Assembly (NCBI GenBank): GCA_022708505.1
Contig: JAKIYP010000003.1
Coordinates: 1 to 64,000, forward strand
Direction of reading: 5' to 3'
From: Bacteroidota bacterium
Lineage (GTDB): Bacteria > Bacteroidota > Bacteroidia > Bacteroidales > Paludibacteraceae
Length of the DNA stretch: 64,000 bases
Shown here: positions 37,058 to 45,662 of the stretch, piece by piece
Position numbering within the stretch: the stretch's first letter is position 1
Layout: each line of letters starts with the position of its first letter
Made by a program: the position numbers and the translations under genes
The notes under the pieces: generated by a model
The model's database searches: none
What the model was told of the DNA's origin: nothing
What the model saw: only the letters and a program-made list of their open reading frames with translations

Positions 37058-38611
37058 ATGAAAAGATATATTAAAAATTTGTTATTCACTACCCTATTCA
37101 TTTTCACATTTGTATCCTGCGCAACCGCAGCACCAAAAGTGATGCTGGAAATGGACTTCACGAAAGATTCAACTTACTGGAAAGCCGTTTTTCCAACACC
37201 ACAATGGAATGAAGCAAAAACCAATTACTTTGTCAATATTAAAACGCTTAAGAAGAATATGTATGGTTTTGAAGGTGCTTTCGGCGCATTCAATCCGGGC
37301 GAAAATGCAATGGCACAGCCTGTGTATCTCGAAGATTCGACACAATTCAGAAAATGGGCATTCCGGTTGAGCAACAAGGGGAATTCCTATATAGAGTTGC
37401 CGCAACTGACTAATGTTGGTCGGTTTACGGTCTTTTGTAAAAATGCAAGCGCCATGGAACCGGGCGAATTTTACATTCAACAATTGAATGGGAAAAACTG
37501 GGAAACCATCCGCACTATCTACCTACCGCCACACTATAATCAAAACTACGAACAAGTGGTGGAAGAATTCCTGAATATCGATAAAAAAGTAAAACTGCGT
37601 ATTTACGGGGCAACCAAGAACATCCATGTGTATGGCATCAGGGCGCATGCATACGACAAAAACGAACCACAGGAAAAACCATTACGGTTGATTTTACTAC
37701 CGGATCCTCAATCGTACGCCCAGTTTAAGAGACTGAATTTTCTGTATGGATTACAAACCAGCTGGATTGCCAATCAATCCGATAGCGTTATGTTTGTACT
37801 GAACCAGGGTGATTTAACCCAGAAAAACAACGATCCAGAGTTTTCAGTATCGGCTGGAGCCATGACCATCTTATATGGTAAAAAAGTGCCTTACACCTTC
37901 GTGCCGGGTAACCACGACATGGGTAATCCGACCAACGCGAACGAACGAAACACCACTTACTTAAACAAATACTATCCTGTTTCCAGGTATGAACGCTTAC
38001 CCTGGTTTGGCGGCGTTTTCGAAGCAGGCAAAATGGATAACAGCTGGCACACTTTCCAGTGGAGAGATTACAAGTTTTTGATTTTATCTCTGGAATTTGG
38101 TCCACGCGATAAAGTGTTGAAATGGGCACGCGAAATCGTGGAGCAACATCCCGACCACAATGTCATTCTGAACACCCACGCGTACATGTTCCGCGATGAT
38201 ACCCGTCAGGGTAGCAAACCCGATCACCCGGGACGACCGCAAAGTTACGGCATCGGGAAAGATACCGGCGATGATTATGCCAACGACGGACAGGAGATTT
38301 GGGACAAATTAGTCAAACTGTATCCCAATTTTATCTTTACCTTTAACGGGCATGTTACCAGTCGGGGTGTTGGACATCAGGTCGACACCGGCGTTCACGG
38401 GAATAAAGTCTATCAGTTTCTGGCCAACTATCAGGGGGGAGTTGATGGAACGGTCAATGGTGGTAATGGTTTTCTGAGAATAGTGGATGTTAATCCGGAA
38501 AAAGGGACTTTCAGGATCCAGACTTACTCTCCTCATACCAAAACATACAAAACAGAAGCTGATCAGCAATTCTTTTACGAAAATGTTCGATTCGTAAAAT
38601 CAGGCAAATAA
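37058..38611 (+). CDS. metallophosphoesterase with N-terminal variant-A module, probable lipoprotein
   Basis: 517 residues from ATG 37058; an ATG at 37019 would add 13 residues before the signal sequence and is not preferred. FVSC at the end of the hydrophobic stretch suggests lipidation. Residues ~25-205 are the variant-A module (MDFTKDSTYWKAVFP, YIELPQLTNVGRFTVFCKN, PPHYNQNYE). Residues ~206-510 are a calcineurin-like phosphoesterase: LPDPQSY, NQGDLTQ, PGNHDMG, NTHAYMF, FNGHVTSRG. The first motif has Gln where DxH is canonical. Unlike its three paralogs it has no T9SS domain. Likely a phosphomonoesterase or phosphodiesterase acting outside the cytoplasm. Confidence 0.88.
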   Translation: MKRYIKNLLFTTLFIFTFVSCATAAPKVMLEMDFTKDSTYWKAVFPTPQWNEAKTNYFVNIKTLKKNMYGFEGAFGAFNPGENAMAQPVYLEDSTQFRKWAFRLSNKGNSYIELPQLTNVGRFTVFCKNASAMEPGEFYIQQLNGKNWETIRTIYLPPHYNQNYEQVVEEFLNIDKKVKLRIYGATKNIHVYGIRAHAYDKNEPQEKPLRLILLPDPQSYAQFKRLNFLYGLQTSWIANQSDSVMFVLNQGDLTQKNNDPEFSVSAGAMTILYGKKVPYTFVPGNHDMGNPTNANERNTTYLNKYYPVSRYERLPWFGGVFEAGKMDNSWHTFQWRDYKFLILSLEFGPRDKVLKWAREIVEQHPDHNVILNTHAYMFRDDTRQGSKPDHPGRPQSYGIGKDTGDDYANDGQEIWDKLVKLYPNFIFTFNGHVTSRGVGHQVDTGVHGNKVYQFLANYQGGVDGTVNGGNGFLRIVDVNPEKGTFRIQTYSPHTKTYKTEADQQFFYENVRFVKSGK

Positions 38612-38636
38612 TACAGTAACTGCTCCGGTTAATAAC

Positions 38637-38708
38637 AAGGTAGATTGAACATAATTGAATGTTTTCAGGACATTGATGAAAAACAAACAATTATATTCAA
38701 TCTACCTT
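38637..38708. repeat. 13-bp perfect inverted repeat spanning an HTCS-type promoter
   Basis: AAGGTAGATTGAA (38637-38649) and TTCAATCTACCTT (38696-38708) are exact reverse complements with a 46-nt loop. The left arm touches box1 and the right arm covers most of the -7 box of the promoter at 38648-38710. It also lies downstream of the MPE at 37058-38611 and could act as a weak terminator. Confidence 0.7.
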
Positions 38709-38710
38709 TG
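38648..38710 (+). promoter_or_regulatory. HTCS-type promoter for the MPE/GH43/PL8 operon
   Basis: Box1 AACATAATTG (38648-38657), 11 bp, box2 GACATTGATG (38669-38678), 24 bp, TACCTTTG (38703-38710), 29 bp before the ATG at 38740. Confidence 0.8.
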
Positions 38711-38739
38711 TTTTGTGAATTAATATTACATAATCTATC

Positions 38740-39405
38740 ATGAAAACAAGCACAAATAATCTTCTGATTCTGGCATTTTTCTGCACCTGTTTTACCATTC
38801 AGGGACAAAAATTACACATAGCCGAAGAATTCTCCAGTCCCGAATGGGAAGCCGAACTACTGAGGCTCAACCCGGGAAACCAACAAAACGATTATGCATT
38901 CGGCGACAACCCATATACTACTCCAGCAATCGGCGGCGGTAATGCGTATAACGATTTAAATAATTTTCAATTGTATTTTGGTAAATACAGGCTATTTGGC
39001 AGTATCGAATGCCTGGAAGTACAACCTTGTCCACTGGGAGAATCGCACACCCACAAACACCCTACCGCCAATGTTGCAGTCGCTCTGCGCATCGCGAACC
39101 CTGCAGGGTACATTGAGTTACCGGAGGTTCCCAACGCGGGAAAAATAACCATTCATGCCCGTAACGGCAACAAAGGTAGTAACACCAGGTTGGGACTCGA
39201 ACGCTACGATAAAAACATCGGCACATGGATACCCATACATGCATTCTTACTAAAGGCATGGGGAAGTTACGAAGGTACCCGCGACGAAGTTGTGTCGTTT
39301 GATGTGAATACAGATAGCCCGATTAAACTTCGGCTTATCAACAATGTGGAGGTAACAACCAGATTTGTCAATGTGTACAGAATTGAAATCGAAGAAAAAC
39401 TTTAA
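38740..39405 (+). CDS. secreted stand-alone variant-B module protein
   Basis: 221 residues: signal peptide about 1-22 and one complete variant-B module, no catalytic domain, no CTD. Landmarks are AEEFSSPEWEAELLRLNPG, the middle segment CPLGESHTH, YIELPEVPNAGKITIHARNGN, and RDEVVSFDVNTDSPIKLRL followed by VNVYRIEIEE. The jelly-roll-like pattern suggests a carbohydrate- or ligand-binding beta-sandwich, but I know no named family. It is the first gene of the operon and ends 13 bp before the start of an MPE carrying the related variant-A module. Confidence 0.75.
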   Translation: MKTSTNNLLILAFFCTCFTIQGQKLHIAEEFSSPEWEAELLRLNPGNQQNDYAFGDNPYTTPAIGGGNAYNDLNNFQLYFGKYRLFGSIECLEVQPCPLGESHTHKHPTANVAVALRIANPAGYIELPEVPNAGKITIHARNGNKGSNTRLGLERYDKNIGTWIPIHAFLLKAWGSYEGTRDEVVSFDVNTDSPIKLRLINNVEVTTRFVNVYRIEIEEKL

Positions 39406-39418
39406 AATCAGAAAAACC

Positions 39419-41155
39419 ATGAAAAGAATTTTACTATACATTTCGATATCCATTCTTCTGACAAATCAGGCATATACGGCTCAAACGATTTTAGATATTG
39501 ATTTTACACGCGATTCAGTTTCGTGGAAGACCGTTTTTCCGGAACTGGCATTAACAAACGGACAAAAAGAATTCAGTATGAAAGCTGATGTCATAACGTC
39601 CGGCGAATGGGTATTCAATGGAACATTCGGTCGTTTCGATGCCGGTTCAGGCACCATGGCGCAACCAGCCTATGTTGAAGACTTTAAAAAATTCCGCCGT
39701 TACGCTTTCCGGCTGGATAATATGGAGAATTCCTACATCGAACTACCAACATTAGAGAATGTGGGCAGGTTTACTGTTTTCTGTAAAAATGAGAACGGTT
39801 ATGCCAACAGCGAACTGGCGTTTTTCATCCAGCAACAAGTCGGCGACTCTTGGGTAAACCTGCGTACCGTTTTCGTGCCACCACATCACAACCAAAACTA
39901 CGAGTTACAGATGGAAGAATTTCTGAACATCAACAGTGCGGTTAAATTGCGGTTATTTGGACCAACACGTAAACTACATGTATATCAGATACGGGTAAAA
40001 TCCTATGATGCCTCGGAGCCGAAAGAAAAACCATTGAAGATTATCATCCTGCCCGATGCCCAAAGCTACCTGAAACAAGCTGCTCTCAACCATGTTTATG
40101 TGTCACAACCTGCCTGGATAAATCAAATTGCGGACAGTGTAAAATTTGTATTGAACCTGGGTGATATCACGGATGATAACAGTCACGATCAATGGTCGAA
40201 AGCTGCCGGTGCACTGAATTTGCTGGAAGGAAAAAAAGTTCCATTCACTTTCTGTGCAGGTAATCACGACATGGGTACCGGAGCTAAGTATGCCGACACG
40301 CGCAGCACCAACCTGATGAACAATTATCTACCGCTCGAACGTTACCAGCGACATGACTATTTTGGTGGTGTTTTCGAACCGGGAAAAATTGACAATACCT
40401 GGCATGTGTTTTCAAGAGGTGATTACAAATTCTTATTATTCTCAATGGAATATGCTCCCAGAACCAAAGTACTGAACTGGGCAAAAACCATCATCGAAAA
40501 ACACCCGAAGCACAATATCATCATCAATACACATTCATATTTAAGTGACAACAACGAACTCAGAACAGGGGTTTCTCAGGAAATTGGCAACCATACCGGT
40601 GGTAATTTTGCCAACGATGGGTTGAGGATGTGGGAAAAGCTGGTCAAGCTGTATCCGAACTTTCTGTTTGTATTCAACGGACACGTGATGGGCGATGGCA
40701 CAGGTTATAAAGTCAGCACAGGTGACAATGGTAACAAGGTGTATCAATTTCTGAGTAATTATCAGGCGGGTGTAGAAGGACTTACCCAGGCAGAGAAAAA
40801 CGGCATGTTGCGTATTCTGGATTTATATCCTGAACAAAAAGCGTTCAGAATAACAGCTTATTCGCCATTTTACGATGGCATTCTGAACAAACCGGATCAC
40901 AACTTTTATTATACCAATGTAGATTTCATCAAAGATGATGCTTCAGGTGCCACACCCCTCCGTGAAAATATTTTCGCACTTGAAGGACGTACACTGATTA
41001 CAGGCAGACCAACAGAAATTTCAGTATATAATCTGACCGGAATGAAATTGTACAACTGTCATACAGAGGGTGAAACAACGTTGCCTTCAAACATTGGCAA
41101 TGGGTTGTTCATCGTGAAAAGCGCATTGGGGAATCAAAAGATATTATTAAAATAA
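39419..41155 (+). CDS. metallophosphoesterase with variant-A module and T9SS sorting domain
   Basis: 578 residues from ATG 39419; the longer frame from 39365 would overlap the preceding gene and has no signal peptide at its start. Signal peptide about 1-20; variant-A module ~21-205 (IDFTRDSVSWKTVFP, YIELPTLENVGRFTVFCKN, PPHHNQNYELQ). MPE domain ~206-500: LPDAQSY, NLGDITDDNS, AGNHDMG, NTHSYLS, FNGHVMGDG. C-terminal sorting domain from ~515 (GRTLITGRPTEISVYNLTG, NIGNGLFIVKS). Predicted cell-surface or secreted phosphoesterase. Gln replaces His in the first metal motif. Confidence 0.88.
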   Translation: MKRILLYISISILLTNQAYTAQTILDIDFTRDSVSWKTVFPELALTNGQKEFSMKADVITSGEWVFNGTFGRFDAGSGTMAQPAYVEDFKKFRRYAFRLDNMENSYIELPTLENVGRFTVFCKNENGYANSELAFFIQQQVGDSWVNLRTVFVPPHHNQNYELQMEEFLNINSAVKLRLFGPTRKLHVYQIRVKSYDASEPKEKPLKIIILPDAQSYLKQAALNHVYVSQPAWINQIADSVKFVLNLGDITDDNSHDQWSKAAGALNLLEGKKVPFTFCAGNHDMGTGAKYADTRSTNLMNNYLPLERYQRHDYFGGVFEPGKIDNTWHVFSRGDYKFLLFSMEYAPRTKVLNWAKTIIEKHPKHNIIINTHSYLSDNNELRTGVSQEIGNHTGGNFANDGLRMWEKLVKLYPNFLFVFNGHVMGDGTGYKVSTGDNGNKVYQFLSNYQAGVEGLTQAEKNGMLRILDLYPEQKAFRITAYSPFYDGILNKPDHNFYYTNVDFIKDDASGATPLRENIFALEGRTLITGRPTEISVYNLTGMKLYNCHTEGETTLPSNIGNGLFIVKSALGNQKILLK

Positions 41156-41163
41156 AGTTGATC

Positions 41164-43008
41164 ATGCTATTGAGGATTTCGTTTATTTTATTGTTGGTTA
41201 GTATCGGTTCATTTACCGGCTTTCAGGCGCAAAACCTGCTTGTTTCGGAGGATTTTTCATCATCTGCCTGGGAAAAGGAACTACTGAGACTCAACCCCGG
41301 AACTGATCCTGAAGGAAAACCGATAAACCCGGATGCCCTTAATCCGGCTGCATATTCCACACCTGCTACAACCGGTGCAAACGCATATAATAATCTTAAC
41401 AGCACCGGATTGTATTTCGATAAATATAGATTAAACGGTGCGATTGAAACCTTAGATGTGTTACCGTGTCCCTTAGGAGATCAATACACACATGTCAACT
41501 CATCACCCATCGAAATTCCCTTCGCTGATCCGACCATTTACAGCGAAAACGGTAAATTTTATCTGGCAGGAACCCGGCCGGGTAGTCTGCTGGGTTTTGT
41601 TATGCTCGAATCGACCGACCTGAAAGAATGGACACTTTCGACCTCCGATGCTTCCGGCATGGTACTGAAAGCAGGTGCAGGATCTTATGGAGAATCAGGC
41701 TTCTGGGCACCGCAATTTCTAAAAGTCAATTCGACTTATTACATGACCTACACAGCGAGCGAGCATGTCGCGATTGCTTCATCGCCAACATTAAATGGCT
41801 TATACACCCAAAGTAACATCACTTCCATCGACCCGGATGTAAAAAACATCGATTCTTACCTTTTTAAAGACGATGATGGAAAATATTACCTGTATCATGT
41901 CAGGTTCAACAAAGGTAACTTCATTTGGGTAGCCGAGTTTAACATGGCAACCGGCAAAATCAACAAGCAAACATTGAAGCAATGTTTAACCAAAACGCAA
42001 GCCTGGGAGGCAACTCCGGCTTACGAGTCCAACATCATCATGGAAGGTCCTACCGTTATCAAAAAAAACGGGATATATTACCTGTTTTACTCCGCCAATC
42101 ATTTTCAAAGCATCGATTACGCGGTGGGCTATGCCACAGCTACCTCGCCCATGGGTCCCTGGACTAAACATACGGGTAACCCGATCATCCATCGTTCAAT
42201 CGTAGGTGAGAACGGTTCGGGACATGGAGATTTATTTTTTGATCAACACGACAATCCTTATTACGTTTATCATGTTCATCGTAATGAAACAACTGTGGCT
42301 CCCCGAAGAACCCGCATCGTGCCATTGACATTTTCTTTCAATTCCTCAACCGGCAAATATGATATTTCGGCGAATGTCAATGAAGTTATTATACCCAAAG
42401 TAAGGGCTACCGGTCAAGCACAATACAAAACCATCGAGTCCAATTTAACTGGAACTCAAAAAGCGGTGGCTTTTCGCTTCAATAACAATGAAACTGGATT
42501 ATTTGAACTACCTGAACTACCCCATGCCGGGGAAATAATCCTGCACATCCGGAACGGGAATCAAACCAGTCCGACAGAGCTGGCTCTTGAAAAATACGAA
42601 GACGGGAATTGGAGATGGTTACACAGCTTTAACCTACAAAACTGGGGTGCTTATCCCAATTTCAGGGATGAAGTGTTGTCGTATGATATAAACGCTACAA
42701 CACCAGTAAAACTACGGTTGATAAATAACATTGCCGAAACAAAAAGATACATCAATCTTTATAACATTGAAATAACGGAAAATAAACTATCAGGGATTCA
42801 AAACAAAACAGGGGTTAGAAACCTTTTAATAATAGAAAGGAAAATAATGGCACAACAACCAACATCATTTCTATTGTACGATTTATCAGGTAAGTTGTTA
42901 ATTAAGACAACAGCTTTACAACAATTTGAATTACCAAGTACCATCGATAAAGGCATTTATATAATCAAGAGCCAATTCGGAACAGAAAAAATGATATTAA
43001 CAAAATAA
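41164..43008 (+). CDS. GH43 enzyme inserted inside a variant-B module, with T9SS sorting domain
   Basis: 614 residues from ATG 41164 (a TTG lies 2 codons earlier). Signal peptide ~1-23. Residues ~28-113 are the first half of the variant-B module (SEDFSSSAWEKELLRLNPG ... CPLGDQYTH). Residues ~115-425 are a GH43 catalytic propeller: Asp122 in FADPTIY, Asp230 in NIDSYLF, Glu294 in MEGPTV. Residues ~431-540 are the second half of the same module (KAVAFRFNNNETGLFELPEL, RDEVLSYDINATTPVKLRL, YINLYNIEIT). A T9SS-type tail follows. The break point matches that inferred from the uninterrupted copy at 38740-39405. Substrate unknown. Confidence 0.87.
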   Translation: MLLRISFILLLVSIGSFTGFQAQNLLVSEDFSSSAWEKELLRLNPGTDPEGKPINPDALNPAAYSTPATTGANAYNNLNSTGLYFDKYRLNGAIETLDVLPCPLGDQYTHVNSSPIEIPFADPTIYSENGKFYLAGTRPGSLLGFVMLESTDLKEWTLSTSDASGMVLKAGAGSYGESGFWAPQFLKVNSTYYMTYTASEHVAIASSPTLNGLYTQSNITSIDPDVKNIDSYLFKDDDGKYYLYHVRFNKGNFIWVAEFNMATGKINKQTLKQCLTKTQAWEATPAYESNIIMEGPTVIKKNGIYYLFYSANHFQSIDYAVGYATATSPMGPWTKHTGNPIIHRSIVGENGSGHGDLFFDQHDNPYYVYHVHRNETTVAPRRTRIVPLTFSFNSSTGKYDISANVNEVIIPKVRATGQAQYKTIESNLTGTQKAVAFRFNNNETGLFELPELPHAGEIILHIRNGNQTSPTELALEKYEDGNWRWLHSFNLQNWGAYPNFRDEVLSYDINATTPVKLRLINNIAETKRYINLYNIEITENKLSGIQNKTGVRNLLIIERKIMAQQPTSFLLYDLSGKLLIKTTALQQFELPSTIDKGIYIIKSQFGTEKMILTK

Positions 43009-43015
43009 AAAGAAT

Positions 43016-45460
43016 ATGAATTTACTACGTAAACTAACCATCATCCTACTCATTTTTAATTTCATTCAGGTTGAAGCAAATGCTCAAAACCAGGAAGATT
43101 TAAACACCATCAAAACAAGGCTATTCAATTCTGTGATGAGCCAAGCATCTTACAACCTTGCCAATCAAAACAGCGACGGCACATTTGCCAATATTTCCTA
43201 TCCGGCAAGTTACCCTACAGATTTTACAGGCGGCCCGCGACCACACTTGACCGAGATGTATGTGATTGCCGTAGCCTATCATACCCAGGGAGCGCAATAC
43301 AAAAGTCCGGATTTGCTCGAGGCTTATGTTAAAGCCTGGAACTGGTGGTACACAACCAATCCTATCGATGCAAACTGGTGGTACCGTTCCATTGGCTTTC
43401 CAAATTCATTATTTCCATCATATCTTCTGATGGCTGATGTACTTAAAACTGAATATCCTGACACATTCAATACACTAACAAACTATTTGTTAGCCGAATG
43501 GACACCCGCATTCTATGCCGAATCATTGGCCAGTCCCGATGGTGCCAACACCAGCGATGTGGCTTATTACACCTTTGCAACATCTGTGACAGCCGGGGTA
43601 GATTCCATTGCCGCCCAAACAGCCGAAGTACTGACTAACCTCATCGCTATACAAACCACCCCGAAGGGCGAAGGCATACACCCTGACTACAGTTTTAGCG
43701 CCCATACCGGTACCGCCCGACAACTATACCTTGGCAATTACGGAAAAGAATACATGGGTGGCATCATCCGGTTCATGCTCATGACCGATGATACCTATTT
43801 GGAAGTATCGCCGGAAAGAGTAACAATTTTCGAAAATCTTTTTTTGGAAGGCGCCAGCTGGGTAGCCTACCGTGGTATCTTCGATCATCATCAACATGGC
43901 AGGCGTGTAATGCCAACTGATGGGTATGTAAAAACACTCAGCTGTTTGAACAGTCTGATTCAACTCAACACCCCTCAAAAAGAAAAGTTACAGGAACTAT
44001 CGAACTGGATGTCGCGCAGTTTTGAAGATAGTGAAAGTAATGTGCAACAAGGTAATCGCATGTATTGGCGACACGACTACATGGTACACAAAGGAGAAAA
44101 TTATTTCACCAGTAACCGCATGTCGTCGACCCGTGTATTGTGCAGCGAAAGTGGCAATGGAGAAGGATTAAACAACTATTACACCGGCTCAGGGATAAAT
44201 TATATATACATCACCGGACAGGAATACCTGGAGTTTTGGGACGATATGAACTGGCGCAGGTTGCCGGGACTGACAGCACCACAAAAAGCAACTACAGTTA
44301 CTTTACCCACCGTCCCACCTACCAGTCAGCGCGGATTAAACGGTGATAGTTACGCTGGCGGCACAACGGATGGTGAAACCGGTGTTACAGGGTTTAAATA
44401 CAACAAGTCACATAATACCGAGGTAAAAATAACCGCAATCAAAGGCAACTTCTATTTTAAAGATTATTTTGTTGTGCTTGGAAATAGTGTAAAGGCAGGC
44501 AGAAATGAAGGGGTACCTTTTACCACTACCATCAACCAGGTTAAGTATAAAGATAGTTTCAAAATCGACAATGCAGGTACTGAAACCAATTTAACAGTTG
44601 GACAAACTCTGGCTCCAACAACTTCCGACCGGGCTTACCTGAACAATATCGGTTATCAGTTTATTAAAAACACCAACCTGAATTTCGAAGTAAAAACCGT
44701 AGGTTCATCCAACATTGCCTGGCTGGCATACAATCATGGTAATATCCCCAATAACGACACGTATGCCTATGCGGTTTATCCCAATGTTACAGAAGAAGAG
44801 TTTAATACGAAACTGAACGAGAAAAGATTTGAAGTGGTATCTAATACAGCGTCTAATTTATGTGTGGTTGACACGATAGACCATATTGCGCAGATTGCAT
44901 TTATACTTCAGGGCACCCTGAATCTGCCTAAGCTTGTCAGTTCAGTTACCGTCAATGTTCCACTCGTGGTACAGTTAAAACAACAGGAAGACACCATTTT
45001 CATGAACGTAGCCAATCCCTATTGTGAAACACGAAATATCACACAGGCCTATGTGACACTGGGCGGACTATTCGAGGGAGACGGCGCTACTATGGATATT
45101 GAAAACAACAAAACACAAATTTTGATTCCAATGCGTACCCATGAGTTTCAGGGCAGCACGGTAAATGTTAAACTGACGAAGAAAACCGTTTCAGGAATAA
45201 AAATGATTAACGACGATTATAATGCTTTGTCAGTTATTCCAAGCTTATTAAATGCTGGTGATGTATTGAAAGTTAGTCAAAAACACCTGACAAATGACAA
45301 ATATCTATATCAAATCTATCAAATGGATGGGAGCATCGTGAAGCAAGAGACAACCATGCGAAATTCAGAATCCTCCTTCAATATCAGCACTACAGGATTA
45401 AACAAAGGAATGTATCTGATCAGAATGAATGGTCAATCAGCAAAATTTATCCTCAAATAA
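43016..45460 (+). CDS. polysaccharide lyase family 8 (chondroitin/hyaluronan-type lyase) with T9SS sorting domain
   Basis: 814 residues, signal peptide about 1-23. The N-terminal alpha/alpha toroid (~30-360) holds WWYRSIGFPNSL and the catalytic His230 in DYSFSAHTG, with Tyr242 in LGNYGKEY as likely partner. The central domain has the active-site segments RMSSTRVLCSESGNGEGLNN and YYTGSGINYIYITG. A C-terminal beta domain and T9SS CTD (MYLIRMNGQSAKFILK) follow. PL8 enzymes cleave uronic-acid-containing chains such as chondroitin, hyaluronan or xanthan by beta-elimination. It is the last gene before a strong terminator. Confidence 0.9.
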   Translation: MNLLRKLTIILLIFNFIQVEANAQNQEDLNTIKTRLFNSVMSQASYNLANQNSDGTFANISYPASYPTDFTGGPRPHLTEMYVIAVAYHTQGAQYKSPDLLEAYVKAWNWWYTTNPIDANWWYRSIGFPNSLFPSYLLMADVLKTEYPDTFNTLTNYLLAEWTPAFYAESLASPDGANTSDVAYYTFATSVTAGVDSIAAQTAEVLTNLIAIQTTPKGEGIHPDYSFSAHTGTARQLYLGNYGKEYMGGIIRFMLMTDDTYLEVSPERVTIFENLFLEGASWVAYRGIFDHHQHGRRVMPTDGYVKTLSCLNSLIQLNTPQKEKLQELSNWMSRSFEDSESNVQQGNRMYWRHDYMVHKGENYFTSNRMSSTRVLCSESGNGEGLNNYYTGSGINYIYITGQEYLEFWDDMNWRRLPGLTAPQKATTVTLPTVPPTSQRGLNGDSYAGGTTDGETGVTGFKYNKSHNTEVKITAIKGNFYFKDYFVVLGNSVKAGRNEGVPFTTTINQVKYKDSFKIDNAGTETNLTVGQTLAPTTSDRAYLNNIGYQFIKNTNLNFEVKTVGSSNIAWLAYNHGNIPNNDTYAYAVYPNVTEEEFNTKLNEKRFEVVSNTASNLCVVDTIDHIAQIAFILQGTLNLPKLVSSVTVNVPLVVQLKQQEDTIFMNVANPYCETRNITQAYVTLGGLFEGDGATMDIENNKTQILIPMRTHEFQGSTVNVKLTKKTVSGIKMINDDYNALSVIPSLLNAGDVLKVSQKHLTNDKYLYQIYQMDGSIVKQETTMRNSESSFNISTTGLNKGMYLIRMNGQSAKFILK

Positions 45461-45482
45461 GCAAATTAAGAAAGATGCTCTG

Positions 45483-45533
45483 CAAGGGATAAAGATTATT
45501 CAAATCATGAATAATCTTTATCCCTTGTTTTTT
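45483..45533 (+). terminator. strong Rho-independent terminator after the PL8 gene
   Basis: An 18-bp perfect stem (45483-45500 with 45510-45527), 9-nt loop and six T residues. It separates the operon starting at 38740 from the next promoter at 45562-45624. Confidence 0.93.
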
Positions 45534-45561
45534 GCATACATTTAGTAAACTTTCAAGTATG

Positions 45562-45624
45562 AACAAAAGTGCATGTAATCTTAACATAATTGAAAAACAG
45601 TTACAATATAAGCATATAACTTTG
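45562..45624 (+). promoter_or_regulatory. HTCS-type promoter for the EEP/NAGPA transcription unit
   Basis: Box1 AACAAAAGTG (45562-45571), 11 bp, box2 AACATAATTG (45583-45592), 24 bp, TAACTTTG (45617-45624), 38 bp before the ATG. Confidence 0.8.
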
Positions 45625-45662
45625 TTGAGAATTAACATCAGGGATTCAAATCTGAAATTCAT

